From: Liolophura sinensis | Taxonomy: Eukaryota > Mollusca > Polyplacophora > Chitonida > Chitonidae | Length of the DNA: 64,000 nt | Assembly: GCF_032854445.1 (NCBI RefSeq) | Contig: NC_088306.1 | Location: forward strand, 8,307,924 to 8,371,923 | Direction of reading: 5' to 3' | Shown: in pieces, positions 26,001 to 34,560 of the stretch | Position numbering within the stretch: the stretch's first letter is position 1 | Layout: each line of letters begins with the position of its first letter | Made by a program: the position numbers and the translations under genes | The notes under the pieces: generated by a model | What the model was told of the DNA's origin: nothing | The model's input: the letters and a program-made list of their open reading frames with translations, nothing else | The model's database searches: none

Positions 26001-29000
26001 GATATTTTTTCTGCGCCTCTATGTGAGGCGTGATGAAAATTTCTAGTCACACCACAAACGTGATAATCGCACCACATATTTTGACAAATGACAACTTATG
26101 AGTGTCACAGCATAGATGATTTGCATAACACTGATTTAGTTCATTCGGCAGGAACGATCCTTACGTCTTTTCGTCAACATTGAAAAATGCTCATTGCTTA
26201 ACACCGCATAAATACTTCTTGATTCTCTTACCCGGTATACTTGCACTGTCTAAATTCTTGTTGATTTGCGTTGAATGCTGTTTTTGTAATTGGTCTTGTG
26301 AGCAGTGCCTTGGAACGTCTATTAAACGTTCACTATGTCTTTTTCGACCCATTGATTTCATTCGTGCATTTTCCTGTTTATTTGTAGAGGCCGTTCGAAT
26401 GGATGTCCAGACCACAGCTTCCGCCACACGTAAGGTTGCCTTTTTCGTACCTTGATATGCATAAAATCTGACAAGCAGAAGCTAACTGTATATTAATGCA
26501 TACTTTTGGCTGAGTATTGGATGTTTTTTGCTTGTAGCAGTAATGATGCCATAGTCACAAGACACCATGCATAGTATATACTGACATCAATTCAGTTTTT
26601 AAATAAAGAGGAAACGGTGTCGTGACAACTTATGAACTGGCATGGTACTCGATTTGAATATTTATTTCTTTACGTTATCCAAAAAATTCCTTGAGTCTTT
26701 TCATCACCATTGAAAGCTGTTGACTACATCCCTGAAATAACTATGCTCGAACTTATTATCTTATATTTATTCATTATTCTTTGGTGTATTGTGCTGAACG
26801 ATGTCTTGTAAACTAGTTTTGCATTTACCCACTCTGATCGCTATGTATTCAAATCCAGCTTATGCTGGCTCTCTATGGTCGTCCGCGGGAAAGTCTGCCA
26901 GCAACGTGGGGATGGTCGTATTTTCTCCCACCATAACGCCGACCGCCGTTGCATAAAGTGAAATAATCTTGCGTACGGCGTAAATAAATTATAAATAAAT
27001 AAATTAATGGACCCGGAACTTCAGTTAAGATTGATGGATGTATACAATTGTCTGCTTTCATTCTTATAATTTCCCGTTTCTTTTCCTTGTAGATGTTGAT
27101 CGGGAAGATATACAAACCACAATTCCTGTTAGTCGTAAGGATACCCTTTCCTTTCTTTACTTATTAAGAGATTATTATACCTTCCTGTGCAAAGGAAACG
27201 TTTTCGTTTGAACTGTAACAAGTGAAAGCTAAATAAGTAGTGGTGTTTACAGTTCTAGCCAGTTTCAGCCTTTCCATTAGGTTCTTAAGAGGTACATTTA
27301 GTTTACATACAAATTGTCACATTATATAACAAAACCAGTAAGGTTTCTGTGTGTAGCACAAAGGATGTCGCATTTGACAGGCACCAAAACAGTATACGCT
27401 GACACCAATTAGGCGTCCTGTAGCTGTAAGCGTGGTGTACACGCAAGCATCACTCAGACAACAGACTTTCTGTTAAGATTAACAGATTAATTGTCTGAGT
27501 GCACAGTTATTATCAGACACCAATTCACAGGAAAGAGTTGTTATATTTTGTCAAAGATAATAGCCAGTAATTACATTGTAAAGAAATTGTGTGGATGATC
27601 TGTGGCAGTATGTAGACCGCTGGTGGACGTACGGTTAGAGCGTCCGTCTGGAAGTCGAGAAACCTGGAATGAAAAAAAAAGAGTTTAAAAAATGGTACTT
27701 AATGCTCTCTCGTTTGGCACTCAGCACTTAGACGTTAGGGTGGGGTGTCATGTCTGGTGTCTTTGGCATGATACTTCAGTGGCGGCAGAATGTTGGCGGC
27801 ATGGACTCGCCCTTCTACAAGAAGGCACAATATATGTACACACCAAGTGACTTCAGGTCGTCATATGACTGGAAAGTTTTTAAGTGCGATGTCAAACCCC
27901 ATGCATACATACATACATGGATATATACTATGGTGCTATGTTCTGTATTTAATCCTCATGAACCAGGGCCAGGGATATTAGGAACAAAGGGCAGTTATAA
28001 TATCACAATCGTTACTACGATGCTTTATAGCATAATATTCTGTATGTTACGAGCATGGAACTTTAAGTGTTTAGACATAAAGCGTACTTTATTTGACGCA
28101 TATCAGATTACATACGTTTGTCTCTCCGAGATATCATACCATATTACTACACCCAAGTAGCTTTCCCCCAACTTAACCAGCAAATACATTTAAGAGAATG
28201 CGATGCCATCAAGCTCCCCTTTTTCAAAGTTTCTTGATTTTATCAAACATTCAACTAATTAACAACAATCTACAATTACAGCATGGAATATCCATGGCGC
28301 TAGGCTTTGTAAATGTGAAACTAATTCAACCCCACCCAGTGCGCAGTTTAATATCGTCGTTGTGTTAAACAGTTTTATTAAAAGCTGGTTAGCCTGCTAG
28401 CGCAGCGTGATGACAGCGTAATGACCCAGGAGCCTCTCACTTGGGAAGGACTTCCAGCCTGCTGATGGTCGTGGGTTTTCCCCGGGTTCTGCCCCGTTTC
28501 CTCTCATTATAATGCTGGCCGCTGTCTTATATGTAAAATGTTCTTAAGTACGGCGTAAAACACCAATCTAAATATTATATATTTAATTGGCGTTTTACAC
28601 CGTACTGGAGAATATTTCATTTGTAGGTTGGCAGCCAATATTATATTCAGAGGAAACAAGGCAGGGCTCCAGAGAAGCCCACGACCATCCGCAGGTTTAT
28701 TATCTACATAATTCCCAGTCTCCCCTTTCTCGTGTTGTAATACAACAGTGAAGTGCTGAACCCACAAAGTACAAAAGGCCTTCAAAGTTACTATGGCCTT
28801 ACTCTCTTAGCTGTACATCTTTAATTATATTACAATGTCAGAGAAGAACTATTTGAAAATTAAGGAAAGACAGGTGGCAGATCCCATTTTAACTGGATGA
28901 GATGTCAGATTTAAATGAAAACTTCAAACAACTGTATGTAATCAAGAAACTTTGAACAAGGGTCTTTGATGGTTAATCCTGAACTCAAATGTTTTATGCA

Positions 29001-31870
29001 GCAATGTTTTCATGATGTAGATTGGCATCCTCGATGTTAGTTCACGTTCCAGTCTATACTGCGCATGGCTTTCTGTGATATAGTTAACAATGTCGAAAAT
29101 AAGGATACTTGTAATTCTACGCTCTCAGCCTACCAAGACTAACTAAATTGCTGCTGAAGAGTACGAACGGCGAGCAATTGCCACGTCATTGAGATCCAGG
29201 GGCCTGCTTTACACTCTACCTGCACAATTTAACTGCTTCAGCGCCCAGATGGTTAGAACATGTGGCTGGAAGTCAGGAGACATGGATGAAACGCGTCTCG
29301 GCTCATATCAAAGGTTTTAGGAATTGTACATGCTGCTACCTCGCTTGGCACTAAACATTTAGTTATATCAAGGAAACATGCTATCTCTGACATAGGTAAG
29401 GAAACAGGCATCATATTTTATTGACTTATTTAGAAATGGGCATACAAAATAGCTACAGTATTTAATCTACACAGATTGGAAGGAACTTATAATAAATGCA
29501 TGATTTTGTATCATGCATATTTTAGGAAAGATCGTGGCGATTTTCGATTTTATGTTTTTAAGATTATCTTAGCGATTAACAACAAGTGTTTAATTGTCAG
29601 CTTACAGCGCTACTTTACACTGCTACCATTCACACATTTACATGAACAGTAAGAAAAAAGGCCCTAAGTGAGGTAAATTGACAAGAGACTGTATTTCACC
29701 GTTTACGTGCATCTGTGCGTCGAAACAGACATTCGTATGCCAACTAATAAAGACGTTCCGGGTCAATAATCGCAAGGTCAATTCCGAAAACGATGTTTAA
29801 CACAAACTACCAAAGAACTAAGAAACTACATAATGTACTAAAATAGGACGGAATCCCACAAAGAGAAGCAATCAATGGTTTTCAGTGATGTATGAAAGAC
29901 GCAAGGTCTGTTCTAGGCGACAGAATGAAAACAGTATTCAAATCGTGTGTTATTCCAGAATAGATGTTGTCGATAATGAAATACGTATCTCAGTTGTCCT
30001 TTGATTGCAAGTATTCATATATATCCAACGTGGCGATCTAACTCAGCACGATTAATATATACGAGAGCTAGCCCCGGGTTAAGCGGAATTAGACACAATC
30101 ATAAAGCAGAGAGGCCAGAGGTTCTGGCCATTCTGTCCACATTTACTCACAAGAGAATTATTCTTATTGTAAATTTGAAGAAATATTGTGATGCCGGTCA
30201 CAATTTGTAATCAGGAACACTCAAGGCAGGATTTACTTGTGTACTGAACACTTTATGAACGATAGAAAAACATGTACATATAAATTAGACAGATTCACAC
30301 TAGCTGGTGTAACTTCAGCTATGGCACAGTTGTATCGCAGAGTCGGTGGTTCCGGGGCTCTGGGTACACTTGACAAGTGACAGTACATTTTTATACAAAA
30401 ACATACAGCATAGTAACAAACAAGTTTTAACAAGGTTATTGTCAGACATACAATTCTAACAATAACGTACATGACTGGTCGTGATATGCAGCGTTGCGGT
30501 GGACTAAACAGTAGGCGGTCACCAAGCCTACAGTTCCACTGCAAGACCAGATTGAAACAGATTATGTGTAAGGCCTGCTAACATTCACAATACAACAGAA
30601 ACTTTGAGTGAAGGCCATTTGGTAACTATGATACTGTCGCCACTGCTCTGGTTCTAGTCTCTATGGTGTCGTCTTATATTGTGTACATGCATCAACCAGG
30701 ACTCACGAGGTCAGGTCCCTGTGTATCCTTTTAATATGATTGTCTACTAAACCTGATGACAACACAGCATTTTAAGTAATTCTAGAGCAGTGACGTTTAA
30801 TAAATTACAAATGACATCACAGCATTTTTTTTACGCAAGTCTGGTAAAGCCATGGTGCTTAGGGCATATCTAGACAGTTACATCAATAGTTAGAATAGGA
30901 CGCTAACTAAAGCATAAATTGACAAGAGGCCGTTATTCCCCGACCCAGGTACCTCTCACCAATGCGGGTGCCGTGAGAACCCTGACTGGGGTGACAAGAC
31001 AGCATTTCGAATAATTCTAGGCCAATGACATTTGCTGCTTTTTAAGCATTACCCTGAGCAGTAAGGTAACTGTAAATTTAACGACATATTTCACCGGTTT
31101 CATGTGAAGCTTTGCCAAGTATAGCACTGTCTTCGCTACTCTGCTTTTTCTCTCCATCTTGCATCTCCCATTTTGCTTTTAAAAATGATATAAAACGGTC
31201 ACATTTTCGATATTATTTATTTATTTATTTCATTTGTTGCATAAACCCATACTAATGGCCTTTCTTGTTTTTACTTTTGCTATGTAGACGAGATCACAGT
31301 GGAAAAACGGAGCAGTGTCTCTGCCGTACGAGAAAATCGCCGTACGTATCGTCTCGATAAATCGACAGTATACACCATGTCTGCTGGTCTAATAAATTCG
31401 CTTAGAAACTGTCTTATCTTTCCGCAATAAATAACTGTTGATCAATAATAACTGTTAACAATTATTTTTGGTTCATAGTGCCGATCTTACACATCAAATA
31501 TGCAACTTCATTACACACAATGCAGAAGACTCTGGAAACATACGTAAAGGTATTTATGAAACATTTTCAGTAATGAGTCTTTATTTATGTACATGTTAGT
31601 GATTGCCGGGTCCATTTTAAACTTTCAGCGATACAAGTTTTACATATATTCAGCCAGAAAGGATTCCAGTTGACTGCTATTCCAATCTGGACCATGCAGG
31701 CGTTTGCGACGACTCACTGCGCCAGACTCTGTCAGCATTCCTTATCCGTCTGCCATCTCTTTAACTACAACCATGTGACCAGGCAGTGTATCGCCTTTTC
31801 TTCAGAATCAGTTCTCGAGCAGGGCCGGGTGGAGGGGAAGGGGTGGAGCTTGTGGAAAATCATCCATTGA
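22960..31870 (+). CDS. Secreted CTLD-PAN lectin-like gene (7 exons)
   Basis: My gene model joins exons 22960-23038, 24064-24345, 25031-25216, 26388-26429, 27093-27134, 31288-31341 and 31629-31870. The total is 927 nt, or 308 codons plus a stop. Every intron starts GT, ends AG and is phase 1, and the frame stays open across all six junctions, which is strong support. Domain order: signal peptide (~residues 1-30), C-type lectin-like domain (~34-182), a short linker from three mini-exons (~183-228), and a PAN/apple-like module (~229-308). The product should be secreted and bind a carbohydrate or protein ligand. The CTLD lacks a clear EPN or QPD at the long-loop site, and its WND position reads W-N-S, so classical calcium-dependent sugar binding is doubtful. 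No close relative is recognised, so no symbol is given. Extra mini-exons in the long introns, or alternative splicing, cannot be excluded. Confidence 0.72.
23713..23932. repeat. (TATAG)n microsatellite in lectin intron 1
   Basis: Over 40 copies of a pentamer with rare variants (TATTG, TATAA). It produces spurious open frames on the minus strand (Y-T-I-L-Y repeats). Confidence 0.9.
23931..23963 (+). repeat. (GGGTA)n G-rich tail, G-quadruplex motif
   Basis: The pentamer array changes to GTAGG units, giving at least four G-triplets separated by TA. It lies on the sense strand about 100 bases before the CTLD exon acceptor. Confidence 0.7.
24064..24345 (+). CDS. Exon 2: first half of the CTLD
   Basis: The exon shows the usual CTLD landmarks in order: a first cysteine (TCPLW), the block EGFIRLHEQMCFF, the W..AE.YC alpha-helix region, GGILAKE, a second helix ending before an ETSCFWIGL strand, and WRWSDG at the donor (GACG|GTACAG). 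The C-F-W-I-G-L and W-R-W-S-D-G motifs identify the family with confidence. The acceptor (ATTGTAG) has a weak pyrimidine tract. A pentanucleotide and G-rich repeat lies about 100 bases upstream. Open frame continues past the donor as intron read-through and is not part of the protein. Confidence 0.8.
24521..24690 (+). mobile_element. SINE-A, delta subfamily lacking B box
   Basis: The A box (GTGGCTCAGTTGGTTAGCGC) is fused directly to GCTAGCTCATGCTGG, so about 58 bases including the B box are missing. A second small deletion gives CTGCCACCTTCTGG. The copy at 32870 shares both. It lies in intron 2 of the lectin gene. Confidence 0.75.
25031..25216 (+). CDS. Exon 3: second half of the CTLD
   Basis: After an acceptor CTGTTAG the frame continues from exon 2 as SDG-TKPVYTNW. 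It then shows DQMCVNVCV, ADWSWNSISC and VRFICQT, the expected final CTLD strands and cysteines. The donor is CTG|GTAATT in phase 1. The residues between Y-T-N-W and the Cys lack an EPN/QPD triplet, and the usual W-N-D reads W-N-S. Two cysteines four apart (CVNVC) replace the single conserved one, which suggests an extra disulphide or a free cysteine. Confidence 0.8.
25677..25860 (+). repeat. Lectin-intron module R2 (first of several)
   Basis: Ordered blocks are GTGACAACACGGCGTTTTG, TTCTAGAGCAGTCACGT, CATATACATGAACAGTTG and AACAAGAGGCCGTATTTC. Similar blocks occur near 29638, 30757, 30995, 36095, 39833 and 56131, always on the plus strand and in most cases a few hundred bases upstream of a proven or possible mini-exon. 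Confidence 0.5.
26388..26429 (+). CDS. Mini-exon a (42 nt, phase 1-1 linker)
   Basis: It is bounded by TTATTTGTAG and the strong donor GTAAGG. It encodes about 14 residues including MDVQTTASAT, with no stop. It has the same length and phase as mini-exon b and shares the D-(V/I)-Q-T-T core, so the two are probably duplicates. A Thr/Ser-rich linker between CTLD and PAN is the likely role. Confidence 0.55.
26835..27004 (+). mobile_element. SINE-A, 5' truncated
   Basis: Starts at a diverged B box (TATTCAAATCCAGC) and ends in ACGGCGTAAATAAA. It lies in the intron about 90 bases upstream of mini-exon b. Confidence 0.65.
27093..27134 (+). CDS. Mini-exon b (42 nt, phase 1-1 linker)
   Basis: It is bounded by TTTTCCTTGTAG and GTAAGG. 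It encodes DREDIQTTIPVS in the linker frame. Length and phase match mini-exon a. It can be included or skipped without changing the frame. Confidence 0.55.
27617..27915 (+). mobile_element. SINE-B copy
   Basis: The head GGTTAGAGCGTCCG, the internal CTCGTTTGGCACTCAGCA and the tail CGTCATATGACTGGAAA followed by GCGATGTCAAACCCC match the copy at 5931. The 3' end runs into a short (CATA)n tail. It lies in the lectin intron between mini-exons b and c. Confidence 0.6.
28386..28576 (+). mobile_element. SINE-A with internal deletion
   Basis: The head GGTTAGCCTGCTAGCGCAGC is followed by GAGCCTCTCACTTGGGAAGG, so the B-box segment is deleted by a different event from the delta subfamily. The tail is complete. 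Confidence 0.7.
28583..28702 (-). mobile_element. SINE-A fragment, tail-to-tail with its neighbour
   Basis: The minus-strand 3' half begins 6 bases after the tail of the plus-strand copy at 28386. The pair can fold back on itself. Confidence 0.6.
29241..29385 (+). mobile_element. SINE-B fragment, 3' truncated
   Basis: The head-like part (CCCAGATGGTTAGAAC) and CTACCTCGCTTGGCACTAAA match the SINE-B body. The conserved tail is absent. Confidence 0.45.
29715..29915 (-). repeat. Dispersed repeat R1, minus-strand copy
   Basis: CGAAACAGACATTCGTATGC and ATGAAAGACGCAAGGTCTGT are the complement of the R1 ends. It lies in a lectin intron. Confidence 0.65.
30941..30985 (+). mobile_element. SINE-A head fragment
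   Basis: GACCCAGGTACCTCTCACCA and ATGCGGGTGCCGTGAG match the SINE-A head only. Confidence 0.5.
31288..31341 (+). CDS. Mini-exon c (54 nt, phase 1-1 linker)
   Basis: It has an acceptor TTTTGCTATGTAG and a strong donor GTACGT. It encodes a Ser/Arg-rich linker (EITVEKRSSVSAVRENR). At 42 nt, where exons a and b end, this copy reads GAGAAA instead of a donor. Use of the next GT lengthens it by 12 nt and keeps phase 1. Confidence 0.5.
31629..31870 (+). CDS. Terminal exon: PAN/apple-like module
   Basis: The acceptor is ACTTTCAG, entered in phase 1. The exon encodes PIWTMQAFATTHCARLC, then VCHLFNYN and TRQCIAFSS, followed by a KGWSLWKI tail and TGA. The Cys spacing and the C..FNYN..TRQC core fit PAN/apple modules, which mediate protein or glycan contacts. 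A paralogous exon lies at 57598. Similarity to that paralog seems to continue past the stop in a shifted frame, so this C-terminus may be shortened. Confidence 0.65.
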
Positions 31871-32038
31871 AGGTGCTCCAGTGGGAACCGCAAAATCGTG
31901 TATTCATTAACAGGGTTCACTCAGCCAAGTATCCAACTCACGATCATGCGGTGAACTTGTAAAACAATATACAAGGTCCAATTCTCAAAAACCAGTTTCT
32001 GTAAAAGAAATTCCATCACAGTTTTTAAGATATAAATA

Positions 32039-32040
<2 letters not shown>

Positions 32041-32112
<72 letters not shown>
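32041..32112. repeat. (AT)n microsatellite
   Basis: About 35 uninterrupted AT dinucleotides. Confidence 0.95.
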
Positions 32113-32118
<6 letters not shown>

Positions 32119-32161
32119 ATTTTTCTCTGAAGATGGTCAACCGGAAGTACAAGTTATCTCC

Positions 32162-32167
32162 AATAAA
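32162..32167 (+). terminator. Possible polyadenylation signal AATAAA
   Basis: This hexamer is the first good one downstream of the lectin stop codon, about 290 bases away and just past an (AT)n tract. In AT-rich DNA the motif is common by chance. Confidence 0.25.
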
Positions 32168-32329
32168 AAATCCTGGGCCACATGTTAACCTGCTGCAAAG
32201 ACATACCAATGTGTCAAATCATGCCATCTACAACACAGCACTGTTCAAAATATGTTGAGACATTGAAAAGTCCATATCTCCCAAAAAAACACGATATCTT
32301 CATTCATGTATGGTATATAGAAAACGGTT

Positions 32330-32530
32330 AGTCTGCCAGTTAGTCAAGATCTCTCACCAAATGTGATCGCTGTGAGTTCAAATCCAGGTCATACTAGCTT
32401 CCTCTCCTGACGTACGTGGCAAGGTATATCGGCGGATGGCCTAATGCCTCCTCGTCGTCATATGACTGGAAAATTATTAAGTCTCACGTTAAATCCCGAT
32501 CACACATGTACATACATACATACATACACA
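32330..32530 (+). mobile_element. Chimeric SINE: A head, B tail
   Basis: A SINE-A head and body (TCGCTGTGAGTTCAAATCC, CTTCCTCTCCTGACGTACGT, up to ~32430) switch to the SINE-B tail (TCCTCGTCGTCATATGACTG, then TCTCACGTTAAATCCC) and a (CATA)n end. Confidence 0.6.
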
Positions 32531-32754
32531 CGAGCAGAAGTCCGCGATGTCTACCTTAGCACGGAAGCTGATCTCAAACGCCTTCATCATGAAGAGTCTA
32601 TCCATTTCTAGATCTCTAATATACAACCTTGCGTTAGTTCAAGTATCAAGATAAATCTTAAATCCCTGGGCCCGTGGTTATCCAACTACTTAAAATTTCA
32701 GTCATAAAATGTAAGTGCTTAAAATCTATATTCAGAGCAAGAAAGCTCAAATCG

Positions 32755-32869
32755 TGGTTCTCCGACCGTAAGTGGGAAGGTCTGCAAGCAACTTGTGGAT
32801 AGTCGTGGGTTTTCCTCGAGCTCTGCCCGATTTCTTTCCACCATATTGCTGTCCGCCGTCGTATAAGTG
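32755..32869 (+). mobile_element. SINE-A fragment fused to the next copy
   Basis: The middle part of SINE-A runs to GCCGTCGTATAAGTG and joins directly to the A box of the following copy without its own tail. Confidence 0.65.
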
Positions 32870-33075
32870 GCTCAGTTGGTTAGCGCGCTAGCTCATGCTG
32901 GCTTTTTCTCCGGCTGTACGTGGGAAGGTCTGCCACCTTCTGGTCGTGGGTTTCCCCCGGGCTCTGCCCGGTTTCCTCCCACCATAATGCTTGCCCGACA
33001 ATGCTTTCACTTATACGACGGGACGTTATTCTTGAGTACGGCGTAAAACACCAATCAAATACATAAATAAATCAA
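32870..33075 (+). mobile_element. SINE-A, delta subfamily copy 2
   Basis: It has the same head fusion GCTAGCTCATGCTGG and CTGCCACCTTCTGG as the copy at 24521, with a full GGCGTAAAACACCAATCAAA tail. Confidence 0.75.
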
Positions 33076-33484
33076 ATTGTATTTAGTACACTGCTCTACA
33101 GCAGAGAATCAGAGCACATATTTATAACTTTCTGATTAAAGATTTTAATTGTAGATGTGTAAGAATTTTGACCCAAATCTTCGGACGTTTGATAAATACA
33201 AATCCAGATATCATGTTGAAAAAATTAAAAAGAAATATTTTATGACCGTTTAAGATAACTCAAATGGTTGTCCTTTCATTGGAAATAAAGTTTAATAGCA
33301 TGCTGTCTTGTCTTTAAGTTTGTAATTTAACTCGGTCCACGGCGACCTATACTCCCCTGTGAAACCGATACAGGGTTGTGCGATGTAAAATGTAACAAAG
33401 TTCAAGCCTAAACGTAGATCTGAGATCTGTATCATTTTCCAAGCTTAACTTTCAGAAATACACGTCTGTTATCTTCCACTAGCA

Positions 33485-33584
33485 AACTTGGACCTCGGCC
33501 TCTTCGAGTGTGCCGTCATCAACATGTCACAGCTGTGCACTACAAAAGCATGTTTCCTCCATTCTAAGAGTAATTCCAGTTAAT
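33485..33584 (+). other. Possible Cys-containing exon, unplaced
   Basis: After a plausible acceptor (TCTTCCACTAG) a phase-1 frame encodes about 32 residues with four cysteines (LGLFECAVINMSQLC, TTKACFLHSKSNSS) and then TAA. It could be an alternative terminal exon of the upstream lectin gene or a relic. No domain is recognised. Confidence 0.15.
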
Positions 33585-33829
33585 GGTGAGGAATAAAAAC
33601 CATAAGGTCAGTATTAACAGGTGTGCATGTTTACCTGACCCATCGACAGCAAAACGGTCAGGTCAATTGCACGCTTTGCAATTATCCAAGAATATTGAAC
33701 GGGTCCACATTCAGGTAAAACCCAACACAGTGGAATAAAAGGCTCGAGCAGATCTGACCTGCACTGTTTTTTAGATTTCAAAAGTTACGCTTGGCTGACA
33801 ACCTCGAATCTTCAGTGGTTTAATATTTC

Positions 33830-34560
33830 TCAAAAGTGTTCCCTTCCTCAAAAGCGTCCCATTCCACAGTGTTATTCCCTTCCGCAGTGATGCCCTCTTT
33901 CTCTGCAATGTCCATTTCCCCAAATCTCTCCTATCCCTTAATGGTGTCCTACTCCACTGCGGTGTCGAGTTCCTCTGTGGAGTCCCGTTCCCCTGTAGTG
34001 CCCAGTTCCTCTGTGGTGCCCCATACCTGAACAGTGTCCCACTCCCCCAGTGTTGCCCATTACTCCGTGATGTCCCATTCCTCAGCGGTGTGACCTTTTA
34101 TTCCCATATCCCATTTCTCTGTTTAGTTCCAGTCCTCAGTAGTGTCCCATTTCTCGTTGATACCCCACTCAGTGGCGTCCCAATTCCACTGTGGTGACCT
34201 ATTTCTTTGTCGTGTCCCAATCCTCCGTGATGCCTCACTCTGATCTGCTGCCCTATTCCTCTATCATGCCCCATTCCTCTATCATGTCCCATTCGTCCGT
34301 GATGTCTCATTTGTTTGCTATGTCCCATTCGTCTGTCATGTCTAATTCGTCTGTGATGCCATATTCGTCTGTGATGTCCCATTCGTCTTTGATGTCCCAT
34401 TCGTCTTTGATGTCCCATTCGTCTATGATGTCCCATTCGTCTGTTATGTCTCATTCGTCCGTTATGCCTAATTCGTCTGTGATATCCCATTTGTCTGTGA
34501 TATCCCATTACTCTGAGATGTTTGTTGAGTTCCATTACTATGTGATGTCCCATTTGTATG
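33830..34560. repeat. 18-bp degenerate tandem repeat
   Basis: Units near TCCCATTCGTCTGTGATG, clear from ~34260 and more decayed before that. It leads without a break into the 36-bp array. Confidence 0.75.

Noticed and set aside
31985-32209. Minus-strand Y-I-Y-I frame
   Set aside because: Translation of (AT)n. The same applies to 43063-43554 over the AT tracts, apart from its unresolved N-terminal part.
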